Assembly: GCA_021372945.1 (NCBI GenBank)
Contig: JAJFTK010000093.1
Span: forward strand, 1 to 40,099
Reading direction: 5' to 3'
DNA: 40,099 nucleotides
DNA from: Planctomycetaceae bacterium
Lineage (GTDB): Bacteria > Planctomycetota > Phycisphaerae > Sedimentisphaerales > Anaerohalosphaeraceae
Positions within the stretch are counted from its first letter, which is position 1. Each line of letters begins with the position of its first letter. Position numbers and translations under genes: made by a program. The notes under the pieces are model-generated. The model ran no database searches and was not told where the DNA came from. It saw only the letters and a list, made by a program, of their open reading frames with translations. This document shows positions 1-6,753 of this stretch, piece after piece.

Positions 1-145
1 ATCCTTTTTGCAAGATTTTGAAGGCATCTTCCTTGAAAGCTTGCAAAATTGTACCCGATTTTATCAGCCGAATAAACCACAAACCAACGCCAAACCAGCT
101 TTTCAATACAAATCACAAACTTTCTCAGGGACGACTAATTAGCTT

Positions 146-173
146 TGAGTCGTGAGTCGTGAGTTGTGAGACG
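146..173. repeat. Four tandem 7-bp units (TGAGTCG-type)
   Basis: Four consecutive units read TGAGTCG, TGAGTCG, TGAGTTG and TGAGACG. They lie in the 255-bp stretch at the left edge, where I recognise no gene. A 9-bp inverted repeat (TTTTGCAAG at 6-14, CTTGCAAAA at 40-48) is also present there; it could be the end of a transcript entering from the left, but it has no T-run on either side that would make it a convincing terminator. Confidence 0.6.
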
Positions 174-255
174 TGGAAGGCTCGTTTTAATACCCCCTCC
201 CAATTTCGTTGAGTCTGGTTTTATTTAATTCACTGTACTTGCGCGGTTTTTGGGG

Positions 256-714
256 TTATAGATTTTTCTCAAGGGCGATCTCGTCGCAGTTGTCCTGCTT
301 GGGGCAATTGGCACAGTCGCTCCAGACCTTCATCGGCAGCTTGTCCATATCCACGCGCACAAAGCCGACCTTTTCAAAAAACTCCGGCACCATCGTCAGC
401 GTGAAGATCTTTTTGAGGCCCAGGCGCCGCGCCTTGTCCAGGCAGCTCTCGACCAGCTTTCTGCCGACGCCCTTGCCGCAATCGCTTTCCTGGACCGCCA
501 GCGATTTGATCTCGGCCAGGTTCTCCCAGAGCACCTGCACCGCGCAGCAGCCGATCACGGACCCGCCCTCTTCGGCGACCACGAACGTCATCAGCCGTTC
601 ATAGATATCCGACATCGAGGCGAACAGCATCCGGTCCACCTCGGCGTAGCGATTGATCAGTTGGTGGATCGCCTTGACATCTTTAATGCTCGCATCCCGT
701 ATCTCCATAGTCAT
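256..714 (-). CDS. GNAT-family N-acetyltransferase, short ArgA-like
   Basis: A 152-residue single-domain GNAT acetyltransferase, expected to move an acetyl group from acetyl-CoA to an amine in the cytoplasm. The acetyl-CoA loop is visible as a GKGVGRK stretch, preceded by the usual beta-strand IKSLAV, and the C-terminal part has the FFEKVGF strand typical of the fold. The tail carries three cysteines in C-x2-C-x5-C (DCANCPKQDNCDE), which I associate with short N-acetylglutamate synthase-like proteins; the substrate is therefore a guess. The frame is open upstream to 744, but a start at 714 or 708 fits the family better, since the domain begins with MEIRDAS. No clear ribosome binding site is visible. 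It lies 76 bp downstream of the diguanylate cyclase gene on the same strand and could be co-transcribed. Confidence 0.8.
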   Translation of the reverse strand: MTMEIRDASIKDVKAIHQLINRYAEVDRMLFASMSDIYERLMTFVVAEEGGSVIGCCAVQVLWENLAEIKSLAVQESDCGKGVGRKLVESCLDKARRLGLKKIFTLTMVPEFFEKVGFVRVDMDKLPMKVWSDCANCPKQDNCDEIALEKNL

Positions 715-790
715 AACGTTATCAAACATCGCTGTGGAATGCAATCAAAATTGAACCGTGAACCGCCGCAGGCGGTTAGGATGGGATGTA

Positions 791-1855
791 TTAGCCGGCT
801 TTGGCGGGTTCGAAGAGGTAGACGCGGCCTTTGCCGGCCTGCTTGGCGGCGTAGAGCGCCTGGTCGGTGGTCTTGGTGACATCTCCGGCACAGGTTTCGC
901 CGTCGTATTGGCCCACCCCCACGCTGATCGAAAGCGGGATCTTGTTCTGTTCCCACATCATGGGCGTGCCTTTGACCATGTTGACCATGCGGTCGGCGAC
1001 AACGGCGGCATCGGAAATGGTGGTGTTGGGCAGGATGATGGAGAATTCATCCCCGCCATAGCGGGCCGCCACGTCGATCTGCCGGATGCAGGCCGCAATG
1101 CGCTTGGCGATCTGCTTGATGGCCATGTCGCCGGCGCGGTGGCCGTGACTGTCATTGATGGGCTTCAAGTTATCGATATCGGCCATGATGATGGACAGCT
1201 TGCCGCCATAACGCTGCGCCCTGCGAAGCTCCGCCTCGAGCGTCTCGTAGAACGTCCTGTGATTGAGCATCCCCGTCAGGCCGTCCGTCTGAGCCTGACG
1301 CTGGGTCTTTTCGAAGAGGCTGATATTGCCGATGGAGGCGCCGATGAGTTGGCGGAACAGCTCGACGACGGTGATGTCGGTCGCGTTGAAATTGCCGTTA
1401 TCGGCCTTGTCGCTCAGGTTCAGGACGCCCACTACCCTGCCGTGACAGATCAGCGGCGCGATAATGCAGCAGGAGGTCTCATAGTTCTTGGCAAACAATC
1501 GCTGCATCGACTGGATAGCGGGCCCGGCGATCTGCTGGGTATCATCCACGATCAGCAGTTCTTTGCTGCGCACCGCGGCCACCATCGGTGACGGCGGATT
1601 CTGATTGAGCGACACGATATTATTGATGATGAACGGGTGATTATTCTTTTCAAGGTGCAGGATGTCGCTGTTGTCATCAAGGATATAGAGCGAGGCCATC
1701 TTGGCCCCGATCAGCGCCGGGATCTCGTGAATGCAGATATCCGCGATGCGTTTGACATCCAGACAGTTTATCTTTTTGGCCAGCGGCGTGATAATATCAA
1801 GGCGCAGATTTTCACCTGAAAGCATCTTGAGCTTTGCCGCATTCTTATATTCCAT
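791..1855 (-). CDS. GAF-GGDEF diguanylate cyclase
   Basis: A 354-residue cytoplasmic protein with a GAF sensor domain (about residues 30-175) and a GGDEF domain (about 190-350). The intact RYGGDEF signature at 267-271 predicts synthesis of cyclic di-GMP from two GTP. An inhibitory I-site, RQID at 258-261, lies five residues before the signature, so product inhibition is likely. There is no transmembrane segment, so the GAF domain should sense a cytoplasmic ligand or redox state, which cannot be told from sequence. Cyclic di-GMP typically controls the switch between swimming and attachment, and a flagellar regulatory cluster starts 290 bp away in the divergent direction. This supports a motility link but does not prove it. 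Confidence 0.9.
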   Translation of the reverse strand: MEYKNAAKLKMLSGENLRLDIITPLAKKINCLDVKRIADICIHEIPALIGAKMASLYILDDNSDILHLEKNNHPFIINNIVSLNQNPPSPMVAAVRSKELLIVDDTQQIAGPAIQSMQRLFAKNYETSCCIIAPLICHGRVVGVLNLSDKADNGNFNATDITVVELFRQLIGASIGNISLFEKTQRQAQTDGLTGMLNHRTFYETLEAELRRAQRYGGKLSIIMADIDNLKPINDSHGHRAGDMAIKQIAKRIAACIRQIDVAARYGGDEFSIILPNTTISDAAVVADRMVNMVKGTPMMWEQNKIPLSISVGVGQYDGETCAGDVTKTTDQALYAAKQAGKGRVYLFEPAKAG

Positions 1856-2067
1856 ATAACACCTTGCTTAAACCCTTCACCATTGTTTTCCTGAGCTTAT
1901 ATCGGGTGAAGGGCGAGGCGTTTTAAGCAGCTTCGCAGAAAAATTGCGGCCGAAAAATAGCCATTCCGGACCCGTCCCGGCTACTATTGGCATTCATTTG
2001 AACGTCCCATAAACCGCCCCCTCCCTCTGTAATTTATATTTTTTTTTGGAAAATTTTGAGAATTGCT

Positions 2068-2109
2068 TTGACAATCACGCAATAGCGTTTACATTTTATA
2101 AAATGTAAA
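2068..2109 (+). promoter_or_regulatory. Promoter with perfect 22-bp palindrome before the MerR-type gene
   Basis: A consensus -35 box TTGACA (2068-2073) is followed after 16 bp by TACATT (2090-2095), a fair -10 box. Over the -10 lies a perfect palindrome at 2088-2109 whose left half is TTTACATTTTA and right half its exact reverse complement. A palindrome this long directly before a DNA-binding protein gene is most simply its own operator. MerR proteins classically bind between -35 and -10, so the placement over the -10 would favour repression. The 1856-2142 gap holds nothing else I can name. Confidence 0.6.
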
Positions 2110-2142
2110 ACGGCTTTGCATCCTTGAAGAGGTAAGCGTCTT

Positions 2143-2421
2143 ATGCAGACATCCGAGAAAAGTTTCAGCGTTCCGGCCAAGCTCTACCGCATTGGTGAGA
2201 TCGTGCAGCATACTCCCTTTACCCGGCAGACCATCCACAACTACACAACGATGGGATTGATCCAGGAGTCCAACTGGACGCAGGGCGGTCACCGGCTCTA
2301 TGATGCGTCGGTATTCGAGCGCCTCTGGCAGATCCAGGAGATGCGCAAAACCAAGAGCCTGACGGAGATTCGTGAACTGTTAAGCTCGCCTAACGCCGCC
2401 GCGGCGACCCCCCGGCCCTGA
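2143..2421 (+). CDS. MerR-type helix-turn-helix regulator
   Basis: A small 92-residue DNA-binding protein. Residues about 15-75 have the MerR winged helix-turn-helix pattern: YRIGEIVQ, then TRQTIHNYTTMGLI, then GGHRLYDASVF in the wing, followed by a short helix with LTEIRELL. It lacks the long dimerisation helix and effector domain of full MerR proteins, so it is probably a simple DNA-binding module. A GAGG sequence 11 bases upstream can serve as the ribosome binding site. The next gene starts 13 bp after its stop, so the two should be one transcript. A 22-bp palindrome in its promoter suggests autoregulation. Given the neighbours, it may control flagellar or cell-cycle genes; that is inference. 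Confidence 0.8.
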   Translation: MQTSEKSFSVPAKLYRIGEIVQHTPFTRQTIHNYTTMGLIQESNWTQGGHRLYDASVFERLWQIQEMRKTKSLTEIRELLSSPNAAAATPRP

Positions 2422-2434
2422 CAGGACATCGGAT

Positions 2435-2845
2435 ATGAACCTAAGCACGACCCTAACTGATAACATGACCGAAGTTCTTACACGGATCATCGAGTTCACG
2501 GAACGGCGGCGCGACGTCCTGACCCGTAACCTGTTCGATTACCGTCAGCGCGGCTTTCGCCCTTTCGACCTGCCGGTCAATGAATTCGCGCTGTGCATGA
2601 CCGAGGCCGTGTGCGAACATGTCCGCAGCCGGCGGCTTCTGCTGTGCGACCGTCAGCACGTTCAATTCGAGACGGACGGCCGCTTTGAAGCGGCGCCGGT
2701 CGTCGATCACGAATCGGAAAATTTTCTTCAAACGGATATTCGGCAGTATCTGCAGGTGCAGATACGCAAGCTCTCTGAAAACTTAATGAATAACAGGATT
2801 GCTGTGGAATTGCTTAAGCAAAGACAGCAGCAAAACGCTCTGTAA
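2435..2845 (+). CDS. Divergent FlgB-like protein (tentative)
   Basis: A 136-residue protein I cannot assign firmly. Its length and layout resemble FlgB, the proximal rod protein of the flagellar basal body: an N-terminal helix, then RRRDVLTRNLFDYRQRGFRP in place of the usual 'ILANNIANADTPGYK' region, and a C-terminal helix where rod proteins form their coiled coil. The conserved ANxxTPGY core is degraded (NLFDYRQRGF), so a structural rod role is doubtful. It sits 13 bp behind the MerR-type gene and upstream of the FlhG and FliA homologues. It could be a regulator derived from FlgB or an unrelated helical protein; a structure prediction would decide. Confidence 0.4.
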   Translation: MNLSTTLTDNMTEVLTRIIEFTERRRDVLTRNLFDYRQRGFRPFDLPVNEFALCMTEAVCEHVRSRRLLLCDRQHVQFETDGRFEAAPVVDHESENFLQTDIRQYLQVQIRKLSENLMNNRIAVELLKQRQQQNAL

Positions 2846-3008
2846 AACGACTCTCAGGAACGTAACTTAAAAAGGCTTTAAAATGTCTTGCAGGCGTGGT
2901 TTGTTTCAGATATATGTCAATGCCTGTGTTTTATCTGCCTGAGGGTGGTTTAGCAAGGCGTACGGCGGAATTTACCCGGCGGCAGCTTACTTGGAAGGAT
3001 TCAATTTC

Positions 3009-3863
3009 ATGCATGGACCGGGTGATGTAGTGCACTTGCAGCAGGGCTGCAGCAGCGCTTCCTCCTGCGGCGCGGCGATTATCGCCGTGACCAGCGGCAA
3101 AGGAGGCGTGGGCAAAACCAACATTGCCGCCAATCTTTCGCTGTGTATGGCGATGGAAAACCAGCGGGTGCTTCTTCTGGACGCGGACATGGGGCTGGGC
3201 AACCTGGATATTGTCTTGAATATCCAGTGCCGCTACAACCTCATGCACGCGGTGTCGGGCGTCCGCAGCCTTGACCAGGTCATCCAGGTCGGGCCGGCGG
3301 GCGTGGAGATCATTTGCGGCGGTTCGGGCGTCGAAAGCTTGGCCAATCTCAACAACTTCCAGCGTCAGCGTCTGATCGAGCAGCTCCAGAGTCTTCAATC
3401 ACGCTGCGATATCCTCCTGGTGGATACGGGCGCCGGCATTCATTCGACCGTGATCGCATTTTGTTTGTCGGCGGATCACACGCTGGTGGTGACCACGCCG
3501 GAACCGACCGCCATGACGGATGCTTACGCGATGATCAAGGTGCTGGCGGCCAATCACTATGCCGGCCGCATCAGCTTGCTGGTGAACATGGCCCAGAATC
3601 TCGCCGAGGGCCGAAAGATCTACCGCCAGATCGCCGATGTCGCGGGGCGGTTTCTGAATGTCGCCGTCTATGAGGCGGGCATCCTTTGCAGGGACGAATG
3701 CCTCGTGCAGGCGGTTCGCAGACGCGAGCCGGTCGTTCAGGCCTTTCCAAGGTCCCAGATTGCAGGCGCCTTGGCGGCGGTCAGCCGGCGGTTGACTCAC
3801 ACAGCATACGAAAGAACCGGCGAGGAAGGATTTTTTCGCAAAGTGGTTGACTGGTTCTTCTAA
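3009..3863 (+). CDS. flhG: FlhG/FleN-type MinD-like ATPase
   Basis: A 284-residue MinD/ParA-family ATPase. The deviant Walker A motif SGKGGVGKT is at about residues 29-37, followed by LLLDADMGLGNLD and the ILLVDTGAG Walker B strand. This family includes FlhG, which limits flagellar number and position by acting with FlhF, and MinD of cell division. The FliA-type sigma gene directly downstream favours FlhG. The frame opens with TTG at 2991, but ATG at 3009 is preferred because GGAAGGA lies 9 bases upstream of it. The C-terminus lacks an obvious MinD-type amphipathic membrane-targeting helix but ends in aromatic residues (FFRKVVDWFF) that could touch the membrane. No flhF is in the window. Confidence 0.85.
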   Translation: MHGPGDVVHLQQGCSSASSCGAAIIAVTSGKGGVGKTNIAANLSLCMAMENQRVLLLDADMGLGNLDIVLNIQCRYNLMHAVSGVRSLDQVIQVGPAGVEIICGGSGVESLANLNNFQRQRLIEQLQSLQSRCDILLVDTGAGIHSTVIAFCLSADHTLVVTTPEPTAMTDAYAMIKVLAANHYAGRISLLVNMAQNLAEGRKIYRQIADVAGRFLNVAVYEAGILCRDECLVQAVRRREPVVQAFPRSQIAGALAAVSRRLTHTAYERTGEEGFFRKVVDWFF

Positions 3864-4012
3864 TGGCGCTGCTGTATTTGGTCGATAGCTTGCGGCTTGA
3901 AACTCGCCATGAATCAAGGGTTTTAGCCGATCGCGAAAGGGAATGCATGAAAGTTATCGGACCAGCCGTTCAGACGGCACCAAAAATACTGAAAAACACG
4001 GAGGTTTTAGGT

Positions 4013-4801
4013 ATGAAGGCCCCCCAATTAGAAAAAGACGAAATCAGCCGGGTGTGGCAGGATTTCCATGAGACGCACAGCGACCGCAGCCGCAATACGC
4101 TCATGGAACGTTACCTGCACCTGGTGAAATATACGGCCGAACGCATCTGGGTCAAGCTGCCGGACAAGGTCGATCTGGATGACCTGGTTCAAGCAGGAAT
4201 TTTCGGCCTGATGGACGCCATCGACGCGTTTGACCCTTTGCGCGGCGTCAAGTTCGAGACTTATTGCAGCCCGCGCATCCGCGGCAGCATCCTCGATGAA
4301 CTCCGCAGCATGGACTGGGTCCCGCGTTTGGTGCGGGCCCGCGCCCACCAGCTTGACCGGGCCCGCCGCACACTCGAAGCATTGCTCGGGCGTATCCCAA
4401 CCGATCAGGAACTGGCCTCGGAACTGAATCTGAGCAAGGAGGATTTTCACCGTCTGCAGCGCGACGCCAACGCCATCGGCCTCATTTCGCTGAATAATAA
4501 GTTTAATGAAAGCGACGGCCAGAAGGAAATTCGCGAAGTCGATATTATTGAGGATCAGAAGAGCCAGAATCCGGTGACGGAGGTGCAGAAGCGTGACCTC
4601 AAGAACCTGCTTTCAAAGGGGCTTACCCGTGCCGAAAAGCTGATCATCTTTTTATATTATTATGAAGAGATGACCATGAAGGAGATTGGCGCCACGCTGG
4701 ACCTTTCCGAGTCGCGTGTCTCGCAGATGCATTCGTCGATCGTGGCCCGACTCAAGGCCCAGATGAACAGCCGCAAAAAGGAATTCGTGGTCAATACCTA
4801 A
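4013..4801 (+). CDS. fliA: FliA/WhiG-type RNA polymerase sigma factor (sigma-28)
   Basis: A 262-residue sigma-70 family factor of the FliA/WhiG class. Region 2 is recognisable (LDDLVQAGIFGLMDAIDAFD, then FETYCSPRIRGSILDELR), region 3 starts at DWVPR, and region 4 ends with ESRVSQMHSSIVARL, the helix that reads the -35 box. Such factors direct polymerase to late flagellar and chemotaxis promoters. I chose ATG 4013 because GGAGG lies 8 bases upstream and the family's conserved part begins soon after. The frame stays open back to 3863, where an ATG overlaps the flhG stop (TAATG), so a 312-residue coupled product is an alternative. I see no anti-sigma factor FlgM nearby. A strong terminator follows. 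Confidence 0.9.
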   Translation: MKAPQLEKDEISRVWQDFHETHSDRSRNTLMERYLHLVKYTAERIWVKLPDKVDLDDLVQAGIFGLMDAIDAFDPLRGVKFETYCSPRIRGSILDELRSMDWVPRLVRARAHQLDRARRTLEALLGRIPTDQELASELNLSKEDFHRLQRDANAIGLISLNNKFNESDGQKEIREVDIIEDQKSQNPVTEVQKRDLKNLLSKGLTRAEKLIIFLYYYEEMTMKEIGATLDLSESRVSQMHSSIVARLKAQMNSRKKEFVVNT

Positions 4802-4836
4802 TACTGAAATACATCCACCTTCAATATTTTCCCCCG

Positions 4837-4868
4837 AATACCGGCGCCTGATACGCCGGTATTTTTTT
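4837..4868 (+). terminator. Intrinsic terminator of the motility cluster
   Basis: A perfect 10-bp stem, AATACCGGCG and CGCCGGTATT, closes a 7-base loop (CCTGATA), and the T-run ends at 4868. It starts 35 bp after the sigma factor stop codon. There is no T-run on the minus side, so it should act on plus-strand transcripts only. Confidence 0.9.
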
Positions 4869-4873
4869 GCTTG

Positions 4874-5827
4874 TTACTTTAAGGGCTCGATGAGACGTTG
4901 CTTTCGACCGGCAAAAGGCTCCCGCCACGTCCCGTCTTCTGCCACGATATAGAGCTTATGTGAGCGCATGTCGGTCACCCGAGTCCCACTCGGAAATTGT
5001 ATTTGCAGATCGCGAGCGGGGATTTCTTCATTGACAATCAATTTCTCCACTTTAACGGTCTCTCGGTCGAGAAGCTTTTTCTTGTCCGGCAATATACGAT
5101 ACGCTTCAAAGACAACGCTGGTCGGCAAGGTCACGCTGCCGAATTTTTCGAAATGGTCTGCCTCATATCGCAGCTCTGTGTTTCCAAGCTGACATTCGTA
5201 GCGCATCGGAACCGGTGAGCCATCAAAATCACGAATATAGACCTTTCCTGTCAAGCTCTTGTCTGAGAATTCCAGACAATGAAGCTTCTGTTGGTCATTG
5301 CCTGCCAAACCAAGATACTTAACAGTGGTATCTTCCTTGCGCAGATAATCCGATAATGACATGTTCGTTACCTCAGGCAGAAGCCATCTAGCCGGTGTTA
5401 CATGCATACTGTAAGGCTCTCTGTAAACACCGCCTTCCTTGCGTTCAGGAGTAAGCCATTTTGTATTTTCACCATCGAAAGCTTGGATTCGTCTTTCCGT
5501 CGCGATGATCCGGACCTGCTTGGTGTTATTGGGGTCAGGAAAAATCGGCTTGCGAAATTGCGCCGGAACAAGTGTATATTCGACAGTGTTTTTTTCACGG
5601 TTTTCTTTTTTCAGCCAGGTATATCTTTGTTCATATCTTACGATTTCGGCAGGCACGCCTGGTTCGTCAAACAATGTCTCCGTGGACACAATGCAGACAG
5701 CATAAATACTGCGCATGCTCTCGTCCCGGCGGGATAGTTGCATGACAGACTCTGGAGCGGCTGCGGTGACATAGTTTATTGAAGCTAACAGTATCAAGGC
5801 ATCGCATAGCCTGCTAGGTTTTTTCAT
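4874..5827 (-). CDS. Hypothetical exported protein
   Basis: A 317-residue protein of no family I recognise with certainty. It opens with a signal-like segment (two lysines, a hydrophobic core, then an AAA cleavage-like site near residue 24), so it should be exported. The rest is rich in predicted beta strands with alternating polar and hydrophobic residues, and resembles the LolA-like beta-sheet proteins common in Planctomycetota; this is a loose likeness. The start is supported by AAGGAG 7 bases upstream. It lies 35 bp downstream of the cysteine-rich gene and probably is the last gene of that exported-protein operon. It ends close to the facing terminator of the motility cluster. Confidence 0.6.
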   Translation of the reverse strand: MKKPSRLCDALILLASINYVTAAAPESVMQLSRRDESMRSIYAVCIVSTETLFDEPGVPAEIVRYEQRYTWLKKENREKNTVEYTLVPAQFRKPIFPDPNNTKQVRIIATERRIQAFDGENTKWLTPERKEGGVYREPYSMHVTPARWLLPEVTNMSLSDYLRKEDTTVKYLGLAGNDQQKLHCLEFSDKSLTGKVYIRDFDGSPVPMRYECQLGNTELRYEADHFEKFGSVTLPTSVVFEAYRILPDKKKLLDRETVKVEKLIVNEEIPARDLQIQFPSGTRVTDMRSHKLYIVAEDGTWREPFAGRKQRLIEPLK

Positions 5828-5862
5828 AACTGTCTCCTTAGACTAATAAAATTTGGATAGCA

Positions 5863-6753
5863 TCATTCAGATACAGGAACACATCCATACCCGCCTTGGT
5901 AAATTTCCGTCGCCCGCAGACGCTCGCAATCTGAATCTGTATACTCATAAACCTGGATACATGCATAAAATCCGCAATCTTCGCTTATGCAACTCGGGTA
6001 TACAAGCAGTATCTGCTCGTCCCTGCGATAGTGGTCTCCCTCAGGACGGCAAGGGCCGGCTATGGAACATGGGTCGTATAGTATTTCGCATGCACCATCG
6101 ACACAGCTTTCACACAGAGTGGGATCGCAACAGTCTTCATTGCAGCAAACTTCACCTGTGTAGCAGCAGTGGTTAGAAAAAGGATTTTGACAGCAGAACA
6201 TGTCGGGGTCGCCGCCGCAGACTGCACACCCACCCAGCTCAGGTATTCCACACCATTCACATAGGCTGACGTTACAGCAGATGCCATTACCGCAACAAAA
6301 TAAATTAGGATCATCATTACAGGATACCCGACGCCCATCTATACACTCTTCGCAATACTCGATCGGATCATAACAGAATCCTTTGCAGCAACCTTCTCCC
6401 TCATTACAGTAGCAATCACATTGCCCGTCGACGCACGTTTCACATTCAAGATTGTCGCAGTTGCTAACGCAAGTATTATTCTGGCAGACTTCGCAATTGG
6501 CAGAATCGCATGTGGATTGGCATTGCCCGTTGACGCAGCCCAAGCAGTTGATGCTGGGGCAGCAACCATTACAGCAGGCTCCGCTGCAGCATGACCCGTT
6601 GCAGCAGACATCGTTTGTAAGACAATTCCAGACGCACTCAAGTCCGGACGCGCTGTAGCATGGGGGACAGGGCGGCGGCGGGCAGGAACAGGCATAAGCA
6701 GAAAGCAAAGCCGTTAGAATGATGATGCATGTTTTTGTTTTTTCAGTACTCAT
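5863..6753 (-). CDS. Exported, extremely cysteine-rich protein
   Basis: A 296-residue protein with 60 cysteines (about 20 percent). A signal peptide is followed by an AYA cleavage-like site before CSCPPPPCPPC, so the protein should reach the periplasm or surface, where cysteines form disulfides. Many cysteines come as CC pairs, and a unit of the form C-x2-C-[VI]-[DN]-G-x-C recurs (NCLGCVNGQC, ECETCVDGQC, LCESCVDGAC). The last 70 residues are less cysteine-rich and may be a separate domain. The start is ATG 6753, which overlaps the stop of the upstream TPR-like gene (ATGA) and has GGAGGG 9 bases upstream; an in-frame TTG at 6762 is less likely. Function unknown; a disulfide-crosslinked surface protein is my best guess. 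Confidence 0.75.
   Translation of the reverse strand: MSTEKTKTCIIILTALLSAYACSCPPPPCPPCYSASGLECVWNCLTNDVCCNGSCCSGACCNGCCPSINCLGCVNGQCQSTCDSANCEVCQNNTCVSNCDNLECETCVDGQCDCYCNEGEGCCKGFCYDPIEYCEECIDGRRVSCNDDPNLFCCGNGICCNVSLCEWCGIPELGGCAVCGGDPDMFCCQNPFSNHCCYTGEVCCNEDCCDPTLCESCVDGACEILYDPCSIAGPCRPEGDHYRRDEQILLVYPSCISEDCGFYACIQVYEYTDSDCERLRATEIYQGGYGCVPVSE

Noticed and set aside
1..151. Plus-strand frames open at the left edge (46 and 51 codons).
   Set aside because: Two frames are open over the same DNA and neither matches a family, so I cannot claim the tail of a gene.
758..1591. 277-codon plus-strand frame.
   Set aside because: Exact antisense of the diguanylate cyclase gene, with no recognisable protein features.
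2896..2924. A promoter before flhG (TTGCAG, 17 bp, TATATG).
   Set aside because: The -35 matches in only three of six bases; not better than chance.
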